Positions 24,635 to 33,573 of a stretch of DNA of 64,000 nucleotides are shown one piece after another (the first letter of the stretch is position 1; each line of letters begins with the position of its first letter). This DNA is from Campylobacterales bacterium (GTDB lineage: Bacteria > Campylobacterota > Campylobacteria > Campylobacterales > Sulfurimonadaceae). Location: positions 62,001 to 126,000 of the forward strand of contig JAFGUB010000037.1 of the NCBI GenBank assembly GCA_016938735.1, written 5' to 3'. The notes beneath the pieces were generated by a model. It ran no database searches. It was not told where the DNA came from and saw only the letters and a list, made by a program, of their open reading frames with translations. The translations under genes and the position numbers were made by a program.

Positions 24635-25618
24635 TCAACGGATCGTTTGAAAAAACGACACACTCTTTTTCTTCGATCCCTGGCTGTCAATGAGTCCAAA
24701 ATACGACTCTGCCTCTTTGAAATATCCTACATGGCCCTTCACGTCATACAGATGAAAGGTGATCAAACCGATCAAATTTGCCTCTTGCTTCATCTGCTGC
24801 ACCAGTCGAGCGTAGCCTTGATACACTTCTGCTTGCAACGCCTCATCGCCATAACTAGAGATGGCCGCATACGCCAAAAAAGTGGGTTTTCGGTAACGTT
24901 GATGTAGATAAGTCGCAAAAGCGAGGGAGCGCTGCGGTGTATGTTTGATGGCGGCGCGGGTGTTGCGCGTCAAAGCACGCATCTCTTGAAATGCGATAAA
25001 GTCGAACGCTTCAACCGCATGCTCAATGCTTCGATGAAAGGCGGTAAAGTTATAGGGATCTTCGCTTTGTTCGTAATGACCGAAATCACCGACGCAAAAG
25101 CCTACTTTTGCCTTCGCGTCTTGACGTATCAGCGAGAGACTTTGCAATAAAAAGTCGTTGAAATAAGGATCGGACTCGACGCCGTTTTGATTAAATTCGG
25201 GATGCAGTATCACGACCTTCTCCCCGTCGATGCGGCGTAGATAAGCCACGAAGCGTTCTAAATAGTGACGATAAGCCAGCGCATCTTCTCGGATACGTTT
25301 TGGTGAGATGGCATCTGCGAAATAATAAACCATAAAAACGGGAAGATAGCCCTTGATGCGCAACTTTTGGTTGATCTCTTCTACCGGATACCACTGCTCT
25401 TGCCAATCAGAGGTAATCCACATCGCTACGGCGTTCACGTTTGGAAGTTCTGCACCCAAAGCATCGCCGATATTGCGTCGTTCACCCTTACATGTAGCAG
25501 GAATGAAGTGGGTGTAGCGCCCTTGAGCGTAGCATAGATCATATCCGCCCACACCTACCACAAAAGGAGACGCTGCCCAAAGTGCTGTACCCAGCAGCGA
25601 CACCGACCAAAACTTCAT
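24635..25618 (-). CDS. Secreted TIM-barrel glycoside-hydrolase-like protein of the exopolysaccharide operon
   Basis: A 327-aa protein with a signal peptide (FWSVSLLGTALWAASP). The fold looks like a GH26/GH-A-type TIM barrel: strands end in FMVYYFADA, VVILHPEFNQNG (a strand-end Glu at the usual acid/base position), KVGFCVGDFGHYEQ, FDFIAFQEM (second candidate Glu) and LIGLITFHLYDVKG. It is the last gene of the operon and overlaps the deacetylase (ATGA). A hydrolase that trims or releases the polymer, as PgaB's C-terminal half or PelA does in their systems, is a sensible inference. The substrate is not shown by the sequence. Confidence 0.65.
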   Translation of the reverse strand: MKFWSVSLLGTALWAASPFVVGVGGYDLCYAQGRYTHFIPATCKGERRNIGDALGAELPNVNAVAMWITSDWQEQWYPVEEINQKLRIKGYLPVFMVYYFADAISPKRIREDALAYRHYLERFVAYLRRIDGEKVVILHPEFNQNGVESDPYFNDFLLQSLSLIRQDAKAKVGFCVGDFGHYEQSEDPYNFTAFHRSIEHAVEAFDFIAFQEMRALTRNTRAAIKHTPQRSLAFATYLHQRYRKPTFLAYAAISSYGDEALQAEVYQGYARLVQQMKQEANLIGLITFHLYDVKGHVGYFKEAESYFGLIDSQGSKKKSVSFFQTIR

Positions 25619-27471
25619 TTTTGGTATTGCGCTACGAGTGTCATTTGGGCATGGGGCGCAAGTATCACCACCATGATGTCCGTATAGCGCTCTTTAAGAT
25701 TGGTAACGTAATGCACCTGTGCCCCCATGATCTCCGAACGAACGTCCAAAATCTCTTTGGCATTAGGCCAATAGAGCCGAAATGTGTAGTTGAATACCCG
25801 CTCGTCGTTAAGATTTTTGATGTAGATGAGATGATTTTTAACGGCTGTTTTTGCCGAAAGCTCGATCTTTTCATTCAACCTCAACCGCTCAACGATTCCA
25901 TCCCCGTTAAGGGGGTGGTATCTTTGATCCGATTTGAGGTACTCCATGTAACGTTTAACGAGCGCTATATTGCCTTCAAGACCCATTAAATGGGTGTGGA
26001 TACCGAAGTTGAAGATACCGTCAAGATCGGTAACGAAGCGGGTTTCACGCCGAAGTGCTTCAAAAATAGCGCTCTCGCTCCACTCCAAACTAACTGTATA
26101 GTGATAATCATCGGTTCCGAGTCGCCCGATTTCAAACAATCCATCTCGTTTTTGCGGATATATCGTGTCGTCAAGCTGTTTGAGCACATAGGTGTACCCT
26201 CCGCTACGCAGCTTGGAATGCATCGCAGCATCGAGCTCCTCTCTAGGCGGACGAAAACCCGTTACGACGGCGCCGCCGCTCATTTGTGTCAGCACCTCTT
26301 TAGACCTAATGATCTCTTGATGCAATCGCTCTTCAGATAGACTCGTCATGGATTGATGGCTGTAACTGTGTGAGCCGATCTCGACCATCGGTTCATTGTT
26401 GGCCCGCTTCATCAACCTCGGATACTTCAGTGCATCGGCTGCAATACAAAAGGCGGTTACAGGAATCTTTTGAGCAGCCGAAAGCGCTATAAATTGCTCA
26501 AGCTGTTCAAATCGGTATTCGGTATCTTGCGAAATCCACACCGCACTGTGTCGGTCAAGGTACGGATAGGCTCGCACGGTAATCTCGTGCGCTCCATAAA
26601 GTAAAACCCCCCGCAACAGCTCTGTAAATATGGGCTCTTGCTCCCCTTTTTCGGTAAAAAGATAGGACGGAAAAGAGACATAAACCCAATTGCCCTGACC
26701 ATAGCTGCCATGCCATCCCGCCCCGGCATGTTCGGGTAGCAGAGTTTTAAGTGGTGATTGATGGGGGGAGTTTAACGCCCAATTGGTCAAAAATAGATCT
26801 GGATGATGCTCTTGTGTATCAAACAAAGGAATGGGATCGTAATGGCTCAACAATGCACGTTTTCCGGGATTCAACTGGGCAGCCAGCGGAGAGAGCAAAC
26901 GGTTGACGATGAACGGCACCTCATCTGACGTGCGCGGCTTGGGCAGGTCTCCGACATAGCGCAATGAGGTCAGCGCCTCAATCGAACCGGCACCTACGTA
27001 CCCCTCATCACTGTTAAAGGCGTAATTGAAGTTAAAAAACATAAAACCGCCATTGCTGATAAACGTATTGATTTGCTCCAAGCTTCGGCGCGACAGATAG
27101 ACTGCGTCAAGCACCAACAGCATCTCATTACGGCCCAGCAGCGGTAGTTCTGACTCCTTGATGAAACGCACGTCGTAGCCCATCTCTTGGATGCGCGCGG
27201 CAATGTTTTGCAGACGCTGTGAGTATGCTTGCGGATCCATCCCATAGTTTCGATACTGCTGCATACTCTCTTCTGAACGCAAAAGCACCACACTGCGCTT
27301 TTCGCTCAACGGCGTCAACGCAAAAGAAGATTGAAAGTTTTGGAAAATTTGAAACACCACCCAACTGCTTCCCAAAAGTAAGATGAAGGTAGTGATCAGC
27401 GCTCCAACGGCGTAGGTGCCGGGAATGCGGCTTCGCTTACTCGAAGAAGAGATAATCTTTTCCGTGCTCAT
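25615..27471 (-). CDS. Membrane-anchored polysaccharide deacetylase (NodB-like domain)
   Basis: A 618-aa protein: membrane anchor near residues 20-42 (VGALITTFILLLGSSWVVF), a periplasmic alpha/beta domain up to ~residue 300 (VVLLRSEE, LLVLDAVYLSR, GGFMFFNFNYAF), then a NodB-type deacetylase domain. Its motifs are a metal-binding Asp in WISQDTEY instead of the usual TFDDG, the histidine pair in GSHSYSHQ, FRPPREEL and FGIHTH. The metal triad Asp-His-His thus looks intact and activity is likely. In PNAG systems deacetylation allows export through the porin. The start MSTEK overlaps the 58-aa gene by 35 bp; a start 27 codons upstream lacks support. Confidence 0.82.
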   Translation of the reverse strand: MSTEKIISSSSKRSRIPGTYAVGALITTFILLLGSSWVVFQIFQNFQSSFALTPLSEKRSVVLLRSEESMQQYRNYGMDPQAYSQRLQNIAARIQEMGYDVRFIKESELPLLGRNEMLLVLDAVYLSRRSLEQINTFISNGGFMFFNFNYAFNSDEGYVGAGSIEALTSLRYVGDLPKPRTSDEVPFIVNRLLSPLAAQLNPGKRALLSHYDPIPLFDTQEHHPDLFLTNWALNSPHQSPLKTLLPEHAGAGWHGSYGQGNWVYVSFPSYLFTEKGEQEPIFTELLRGVLLYGAHEITVRAYPYLDRHSAVWISQDTEYRFEQLEQFIALSAAQKIPVTAFCIAADALKYPRLMKRANNEPMVEIGSHSYSHQSMTSLSEERLHQEIIRSKEVLTQMSGGAVVTGFRPPREELDAAMHSKLRSGGYTYVLKQLDDTIYPQKRDGLFEIGRLGTDDYHYTVSLEWSESAIFEALRRETRFVTDLDGIFNFGIHTHLMGLEGNIALVKRYMEYLKSDQRYHPLNGDGIVERLRLNEKIELSAKTAVKNHLIYIKNLNDERVFNYTFRLYWPNAKEILDVRSEIMGAQVHYVTNLKERYTDIMVVILAPHAQMTLVAQYQK

Positions 27472-27613
27472 GGAGTACATCCTCGTAAGAAATCTGCTTT
27501 TTTTTGCGGTTCTTTTCCCGCGCTTTGTAAAGAAAATAGGCAATAACACCAAACACCAGCGTCATCAGCGAAATCACCAAAATGATCATCGACATAAAAG
27601 CAATAAAATCCAT
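27437..27613 (-). CDS. 58-aa single-span membrane protein between glycosyltransferase and deacetylase
   Basis: A short gene in a third frame: MDFIAFMSMIILVISLMTLV starts the protein, a single membrane helix runs to about residue 29, and a basic patch (KAREKNRKKKQ) and an acidic tail ending DYLFFE follow. The ATG is 12 bp after the glycosyltransferase stop, and the end overlaps the deacetylase start by 35 bp, so it fits the operon exactly. Position and topology suggest an accessory subunit of the synthase, filling the place PgaD has in E. coli, although PgaD is longer and has two helices. This is inference. Confidence 0.7.
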   Translation of the reverse strand: MDFIAFMSMIILVISLMTLVFGVIAYFLYKAREKNRKKKQISYEDVLHEHGKDYLFFE

Positions 27614-27625
27614 TGTTTACCTTTA

Positions 27626-28930
27626 TTAAATTTTTCCCTTGCGATCGAGCTTGCCCCATGTCATATCGAGCTGCAGCCACTCTTCCATAGTTGCGAAGAT
27701 TTTAGAAATATTGATGACCGTAATGAAATAAAGCCGATACAACACGGCATACCAAGCCAGATGCAGAGGTTCACGCGTGATCATCAAACAGTAAAGTGCT
27801 CCGGCGATATCCATCACGGTGTAGAGGATCCACCAATAGAAGATAAAGCTACTCGCTCCAGATTTGACCGCGAGATAGAGAAAAAAGAGATTCCCCCACA
27901 CGTCAAAAAAAGGCCAAAATATCGACTCAAAGAGCATGTACCACAAGACGAAGCTCATAGAGCGGTTCTGGCGCGGTCTCCAGAGGTAACCGCTGTGCTT
28001 GCGTATTGATTGCAAAATGCCTCTCGTCCAGCGATAGCGCTGCTTGATGAGATCAAGCAGCTGCTCAGGCGCTTCAGTGATCGCTAAGGCATCCGGTTCA
28101 AACTCAATCTTGTGCCCTCTCTCGATCAGCTTGAGCGTTAGATCGCAATCTTCGGCAAATGTGTCGCTGTCATACCCTCCCACAGCCATGACGGCCTCTT
28201 TGCGAAAGACCCCGATGGGTCCGGGGACTATGTTGACCAACTTTAAAAAAGCCTGCCCGTTGCGAACCATGTTGAGCCCCTCGATATACTCTAGGGCCTG
28301 TAAACGGGTGAGGGTATTGTCTCGATTACTGACATAGACCGATCCGGCCACGGCGGCGACCTCAGCATCGTCAAAATAGGGAACCATCAACTCGACGGCG
28401 TTGATCGACAACGCAGAGTCTGCGTCCACCACCATGATCAAATCGCCGGTCGCATGTTCCATGCCAAAATTGATCGCCCTTGCCTTACCTCCGTTGGGTT
28501 TACTCAGTACCCGCAACGAGCGTTCGCTCCCTTCAAACTCTAACGACTTCGCCCTTTTATACGTTCGATCTTTAGAGCCGTCGTCAACAACGATGATCTC
28601 AAGATTTCGGTAGCTTTGTCGCATCAATGAGCTCACCGAGGAGACAATGACATTCTCCTCATTAAATGCCGGAACGATAATAGAGACCCTATGTTCAGAG
28701 TGATCGTATAGCCCTCCTTGCTTCGCATCGGAGCTTTTTTGAATGGTTTTAAGCATTGAAAAGAGGATCAAAAAGAGATATCTGGTGATGATAATCAGCG
28801 ACATCACGAAAAGTACGATAACGCCGAATTTGACCAACCATGTATCAAAAATAAGATAGATATCGAGTAGATTGAAAACCGCGTAGATACCCATGACGGC
28901 AAGCAGCAGCATCAAAGGGACAATCCACAC
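27626..28930 (-). CDS. PgaC-like processive glycosyltransferase (GT2)
   Basis: A 434-aa inner-membrane synthase. Two N-terminal membrane helices precede the GT2 domain: VSIIVPAFNEENVI, IIVVDDGSKD, MVVDADSAL (DxD-type metal site), FAEDCDLTLKL (catalytic Asp) and QRYRWTRGI (the Q-x-x-R-W acceptor motif of processive synthases). Several membrane helices close the channel. Length and order match PgaC/IcaA, poly-beta-1,6-N-acetylglucosamine synthases, and not BcsA, which is longer and has a PilZ domain. Start at GTG with GGAG. The polymer could also be a different amino-sugar chain. Confidence 0.88.
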   Translation of the reverse strand: MWIVPLMLLLAVMGIYAVFNLLDIYLIFDTWLVKFGVIVLFVMSLIIITRYLFLILFSMLKTIQKSSDAKQGGLYDHSEHRVSIIVPAFNEENVIVSSVSSLMRQSYRNLEIIVVDDGSKDRTYKRAKSLEFEGSERSLRVLSKPNGGKARAINFGMEHATGDLIMVVDADSALSINAVELMVPYFDDAEVAAVAGSVYVSNRDNTLTRLQALEYIEGLNMVRNGQAFLKLVNIVPGPIGVFRKEAVMAVGGYDSDTFAEDCDLTLKLIERGHKIEFEPDALAITEAPEQLLDLIKQRYRWTRGILQSIRKHSGYLWRPRQNRSMSFVLWYMLFESIFWPFFDVWGNLFFLYLAVKSGASSFIFYWWILYTVMDIAGALYCLMITREPLHLAWYAVLYRLYFITVINISKIFATMEEWLQLDMTWGKLDRKGKI

Positions 28931-28940
28931 GCTTAGCTCC

Positions 28941-31900
28941 TTACCAACGGTACAATAAGTTCAACACACAATCGGTGTAATCATACCCGATGGCACCCAT
29001 ACCGTGTACCTCATCTATCGGCTCGTTACGCACACAACCTGCCTTGAATTTAAAAGGAGCCCCAATAGCCGATTGCAGGTGTAGGCCATAGCGTGCCATC
29101 CACTGCTCGTAACGCATCGATAGGCCAAAGCCCAATGTAGCTGCCAAGGAGAGATCACTACCGAGTCGATAAGCGGGCTTAAAGAGCAAAAAATGCGCAT
29201 CGTCGCCTTTAGGCGTATAGTAGTCGCGACTGCTGCCGCTAAGACGTTCATACCATCCCGAAAACATCACGTCCGTATCGAGGTATCGCCCATGCATCTG
29301 CACGAAACGCCAATCAAACATCACATTAAAAAGATAGTTGTCGTCATTGATGTAGGCCCATTCTAACGCACCCCACAGCGTGCCCGTGCCGATCCAATCG
29401 ATCGTATTGCTCAGACGCAGGGCATATTTTTCGATCCCTTTGTCAAGTGCGGCGAGTGTGTATTTACTCGCATAAAGATTTCGTTGATAGAGCTTGACGT
29501 TGTAGGTATTGCGGATGGGTCCTAAACCGTCTAAAAATCCGTCATAAACGCCGTGATAGCCCACATAAGGGCCATACGCGTTGCGCTCTTGATAGCTATC
29601 AAGTATCAAGCCTCCGCTCCATGAGCCATACTCCAACCCGATATGCCCCATAATGCCTTCAATCCATTCTGTTTGTCCAAAGCGTTTCTTTTGCAGTTTA
29701 AACAGCCCCACACCTACGATCAGCTTGAGCGGATCATACACGTTGACGCGCCCCATCACATCGCCGCTTTGAAACGACAGTGCATCGCTGTCGGCGTAGT
29801 ATTGCGCATTTAAACCTAAATCCACAGGATGCTTAAGGGTATTCGGTTGCACTTGGGCAGTAGTTGGCTGGGAGACTTGAAGCGGCGCGGCATCTTGCAC
29901 GGGGGTGCTCAATGCTTCAAGTTCGTTCGCCCTTCGGGCAATCGGATCTTCGCGGTATAAATTGATCGGCACCTCTTGAGGCGGGACGACCGTTTGGGCC
30001 TCATTTTGCGTGACGCTTATCTGCGTCTTTGCACGACCAAGACGCCTGATCCCCTCTAAAGCCGCGGCAACGATAGGGGTGCGCTTGGCCTCTAGTGCAT
30101 ACCAACTCTCGTGTTCTATCACACACGCTGTCGCGTCACAGACAAGCACAAGTTCTTTAAATCCGCTGTCGGTACGCTGTAATGCACGGTACTCCTGCCA
30201 AAAACGCAGTGTAAAACGATTGAGGCTCAGATCTTGCGAGATGATCCTAGGTGCTACAACGTCCACTTTGATAGAGCGGTTTTGTGCAAATAACTGCTTT
30301 TTTTGCTCGATCCAGGCAGGGGCAGGTTTGAGGTAATGAGACGCATAGTGATCCAAACGACGCGCCTGCCAACTCGCTTTCCACGACTCCAGCAGCCTTA
30401 CATGTAAGGGCCCAAGCGCTAGGGTTTGCTCTTGTTGATACAGCAGCGAAAAGTACAACTTCTCCGCCTCATCGAAGCGGCTTGTTTCAAACAATGTGTG
30501 CGCGTACATCAAGGCCAAATCGCTGTGACGCAGCGCAAATAAGGGGCTATCTTGCGCCTCTTCGCTGTTGATGATCTGCTCAAAGCGAAGCGCAGCTTCC
30601 GTATATTGGGCTGATTGATAGAGATTGTACGCCGCATGGTACGCTAATGAACGGTTTTGGGGTGACGCATCATACAAAGCGGTATAAACCTTTGCTGCCT
30701 TCTCATGAGCGCCGCTTTGTTGAAGCGCGTAGGCATATTTTTGAGCGATGGTATCTGTTGACTGCACCAAGCCTAGGTCGGATTCAAAAAGCGGCACGCT
30801 TTGCGCATAAGCACCTTTTTCATAGAGTGAGAGTGCTTTATGAAGCGCTGAACTGCCTGTTTGAATCGGCTCTTTTGAAGAGGATCGACTGCGGGCCTCT
30901 TGTAAGGCCTGAGCCAGCTCCGTGTCGTTTGGAAACTGCTCTTTGAGTGCTTCAAAGCGGGCGCGGGCGCGATCATAGTCACCACTCCACAGCCACACAT
31001 ACGCACGGGCCCGCTGCACATCGTAATAGAGCTGCGCAAAGGGATCAAGAGACTCGATACGGTCCAAAGCGTCATGCGCTTGTGCAAACGCACCTTGCCA
31101 ACTGTAGAGTCTTCCGAGCTTCAGCCAGGTCTGCGCATCTTTCTCACGTATGCGCTCATAGTGCGTGATCGCTTCAGCACTGTCGGCATTCCAAAAAGCC
31201 AAATCTGCTCTGTAAAGCTCAAGCTCTTGCGAAGTACCGAACCGTTGTTCATGTTTGTTTAAGTACTCTAAAGCGTGTTGATATTGTTTGCGTTGATGGA
31301 GCGCGTCACACAGCGTGCGCAGATGAGCTAAATCGCTTTGCGCCTCATAAGCGGCACGATAGGCTTCAAGCTTTTGTGTGCGTAGTTGCTCTAAACGCGA
31401 CAAAAGCGCTTCTCGTTTGGTTTCCAATCTAGCACTACCCTCATAGGCTTCAAGTAGATGAGCCGCCTCTTCTTCTTTTTGGGCATCCAGATACATCTGC
31501 GCCGCCAAAAGACGGTCTTGTTCGACGCCTTGACGTTCAAAAAGACGCCCATAAGCCTCAGCCGCGCAGAGATAATTCTGCTCTTGTGCGCAAAGCTTGG
31601 CTTCGATAAGATCAAAGCGCTCAGCGCTGCGTTTGCTTTTCAGCCCCTCAAAAAGCATACGAGCTTGGTGTATTTTGCCCTCCTCAAGCATCACCGAAAC
31701 TCCATGCATGCGTATCTCATCGCTTAAGCGCTGCTCATGGGCCAAAAGATAGTTCAGCAATATGTTTCGCTCTTGATGACGCGCTTGAAAGCTCAGCTCT
31801 TGCAGTTTAGCTTCGAAACGATCCACGGGATCAGAGGGGAGCAATCCGAAGGTGTGAAGCATCTGATGCTCTTCTTCATACTTACTTAACCGAAGGCTTA

Positions 31901-32132
31901 GCAGCTTAGCCTCAGAAGCTTCAGGCATAATCTTTTGGGCTTCTTGAAGATAGTGACGGCTTTGATTGAGATCGTCTCTCTCAAGATAATAGCGTCCCAA
32001 AAGCAGCATCGACCGGTAGTCTGTAGGATTAGCCTTAATATTTGCCTCCCACTCAGCCACATCATACTCTATTGCATACACTGCGCCGATGCCGTTCAAA
32101 AGCGATAGAAGCAATAGGGCACTTTTAAGCAT
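28941..32132 (-). CDS. PgaA-like outer-membrane exporter: TPR superhelix plus beta-barrel
   Basis: A 1063-aa protein: signal peptide (LKSALLLLSLLNGIGAVYA), then about 600 residues of TPR-type helical repeats (for example YRSMLLLGRYYLERDDLNQS and LKLGRLYSWQGAFAQAHDAL), a linker, and from about residue 760 a beta-barrel ending DYTDCVLNLLYRW. This is the plan of PgaA and BcsC, which guide a polymer through the periplasm and outer membrane. The start overlaps the receptor gene by 8 bp; a longer frame (25 more codons) reads inside that gene. A TTACATGTAA copy lies at 30398 (PLHVRLL). Confidence 0.82.
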   Translation of the reverse strand: MLKSALLLLSLLNGIGAVYAIEYDVAEWEANIKANPTDYRSMLLLGRYYLERDDLNQSRHYLQEAQKIMPEASEAKLLSLRLSKYEEEHQMLHTFGLLPSDPVDRFEAKLQELSFQARHQERNILLNYLLAHEQRLSDEIRMHGVSVMLEEGKIHQARMLFEGLKSKRSAERFDLIEAKLCAQEQNYLCAAEAYGRLFERQGVEQDRLLAAQMYLDAQKEEEAAHLLEAYEGSARLETKREALLSRLEQLRTQKLEAYRAAYEAQSDLAHLRTLCDALHQRKQYQHALEYLNKHEQRFGTSQELELYRADLAFWNADSAEAITHYERIREKDAQTWLKLGRLYSWQGAFAQAHDALDRIESLDPFAQLYYDVQRARAYVWLWSGDYDRARARFEALKEQFPNDTELAQALQEARSRSSSKEPIQTGSSALHKALSLYEKGAYAQSVPLFESDLGLVQSTDTIAQKYAYALQQSGAHEKAAKVYTALYDASPQNRSLAYHAAYNLYQSAQYTEAALRFEQIINSEEAQDSPLFALRHSDLALMYAHTLFETSRFDEAEKLYFSLLYQQEQTLALGPLHVRLLESWKASWQARRLDHYASHYLKPAPAWIEQKKQLFAQNRSIKVDVVAPRIISQDLSLNRFTLRFWQEYRALQRTDSGFKELVLVCDATACVIEHESWYALEAKRTPIVAAALEGIRRLGRAKTQISVTQNEAQTVVPPQEVPINLYREDPIARRANELEALSTPVQDAAPLQVSQPTTAQVQPNTLKHPVDLGLNAQYYADSDALSFQSGDVMGRVNVYDPLKLIVGVGLFKLQKKRFGQTEWIEGIMGHIGLEYGSWSGGLILDSYQERNAYGPYVGYHGVYDGFLDGLGPIRNTYNVKLYQRNLYASKYTLAALDKGIEKYALRLSNTIDWIGTGTLWGALEWAYINDDNYLFNVMFDWRFVQMHGRYLDTDVMFSGWYERLSGSSRDYYTPKGDDAHFLLFKPAYRLGSDLSLAATLGFGLSMRYEQWMARYGLHLQSAIGAPFKFKAGCVRNEPIDEVHGMGAIGYDYTDCVLNLLYRW
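30398..30407. repeat. TTACATGTAA palindrome, coding copy
   Basis: Exact copy (14-bp CCTTACATGTAAGG) in the PgaA-like gene, read as PLHVRLL. It is the only exact copy inside the exopolysaccharide operon. Confidence 0.9.
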
Positions 32133-33471
32133 CCGGCGCAACAGCTTCCTCCATGCCAAGAAGACTAAGCGAAGAATCAATTTGACGCATATGCTCCACA
32201 ATGACATTGCTATGTGCGACCGTCATGTTCAAAAGCATCAGCGTCAATCGCTCCTCATGTGCTACAAAACAGTATACATCGCCGGGACGCTTGAGAACGG
32301 AAGCCATCCGATCTGCATCAATCGCTGCGGCTTGATAGTTAATGCACACAAAAAAGACACGGGCTTCAAGACACGCTTGTTTGTATTGTGCAAAACGCTC
32401 TTGATCCATCACCGTCACATTCGGCACGATGGCGTCCAGTCGTCGTGAATAGAAAGGATCGCGCAAAAAGCGTTCAACGGAGGTGATCAACGCTTCAAAA
32501 TTGAAATCACGCTCAAACAGATCGTGACAACGGCTGGCATTGGCCAAGCGTCGATCCGAATGTCGAATAAAGGACTTTCCGGTCACATAAATGATCTGTG
32601 TTTTGAACTTTTGCTCTTGAACCGATCGACATAACTCAAAGCGACCGGCATCCAAAGCGCTCTCTTTGGTTGCAAAGACAAGAAGATCAGGATTGCTGAT
32701 CAGACGCGAAAGAATGAGCGAAAGATTGGCTTCGACGCGCTCGACCTTGAATAGTGCCGAATCAAAAAGATAAGCGATGCGGTCTAGGTTTTCAGTATCA
32801 TCTCCGGCCAGCACGACATGCCAAAATTTCGGCTTTTGCGCCTCTTGTGAAGCTTCATCGAGAGGTTCGCATCGGTAGATGCCCTGCGGTAGTAGGGCAA
32901 AGGAAAGGCTCTTGAATCCAAGAGGTTGAATCGAAAAAAGGATGTCAAGCGTTGAAACACCGCTGTTGCTTGTGCGTACATGTAGATCCAAATCGATATG
33001 GTGATGAAAGGCTTTCAAAATACTTTTAGAAAAATTTTGTTCGATATCGATTGTAAACAGAAGCTTTTTTTGAGCGCTTTTGCACAAGCGGATTAAGGTA
33101 TCGATAAAGGCTTCGACCTCATTGCCGTCATGCAGTTCAAAAAAATCTCCAAGACTGTGGATCACGATAATCGGCTCAGATGAAGTGTTGATCATCCGCT
33201 TTAGATCCTCATACATGAACGCATAGCCGTACAAATGTTTTTTCTCTTTCCAATTAGCAGCCAGAGCAAGCAGTTCAACACGTTCATGCAGACGCTCCAT
33301 CTCTTTGGCCGTAATCACCTTTTTAAAATACTCCCTCGAATAGCCGGTTAAAAGCTGTGCACGCATATTTATTGATTCAAGCAGATATTCCACCAGGGCC
33401 AATACAGCACTTTGACGCTCTCCTTGAATGCAGACGCAATCAGCTTGACTGACAGATTGATACAACGGCAA
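32125..33471 (-). CDS. BcsE-like c-di-GMP receptor with degenerate GGDEF domain
   Basis: A 448-aa soluble protein, first gene of the exopolysaccharide operon. The N-terminal ~200 residues look RecA-like without a P-loop (SEPIIVIHSLGDFFELHDGN, KKLLFTIDIEQN). Residues ~214-337 resemble a receiver (FWHVVLAGDD, NPDLLVFATKE, TQIIYVTGKS). The C-terminal domain aligns with a shortened GGDEF domain: RPGD at residues 395-398 stands where the c-di-GMP inhibitory-site RxxD should be, and AHEER (404-408) replaces GGDEF, so it should bind but not make c-di-GMP. This three-part order is that of BcsE, whose GIL domain uses RxGD. Start is TTG with a strong AAGGAG site. Assignment rests on pattern, not on a database match. 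Confidence 0.68.
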   Translation of the reverse strand: MPLYQSVSQADCVCIQGERQSAVLALVEYLLESINMRAQLLTGYSREYFKKVITAKEMERLHERVELLALAANWKEKKHLYGYAFMYEDLKRMINTSSEPIIVIHSLGDFFELHDGNEVEAFIDTLIRLCKSAQKKLLFTIDIEQNFSKSILKAFHHHIDLDLHVRTSNSGVSTLDILFSIQPLGFKSLSFALLPQGIYRCEPLDEASQEAQKPKFWHVVLAGDDTENLDRIAYLFDSALFKVERVEANLSLILSRLISNPDLLVFATKESALDAGRFELCRSVQEQKFKTQIIYVTGKSFIRHSDRRLANASRCHDLFERDFNFEALITSVERFLRDPFYSRRLDAIVPNVTVMDQERFAQYKQACLEARVFFVCINYQAAAIDADRMASVLKRPGDVYCFVAHEERLTLMLLNMTVAHSNVIVEHMRQIDSSLSLLGMEEAVAPDA

Positions 33472-33521
33472 AGGATCTCCTTTATCGATTCAAAACACAA
33501 ATTTGAGTGAACTTGAAAGCT

Positions 33522-33527
33522 ATTTTA
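33522..33527 (-). promoter_or_regulatory. -10 box of the exopolysaccharide operon
   Basis: TAAAAT on the minus strand about 50 bases before the TTG start at 33471, in an AT-rich gap. Expected leader about 44 bases with AAAGGAGATCC at its end. No obvious operator is visible. Confidence 0.45.
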
Positions 33528-33573
33528 TCTGCAAGCAGTTTAAACATATTCACATTTTTAAGCAAAAGCTGCG

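Noticed and set aside
24635-33471. The operon as a cellulose or Pel locus
   Set aside because: The synthase is 434 aa without a PilZ domain, and no BcsB, PelF or PelG homologue is present; synthase and deacetylase fit a PNAG-type system better.
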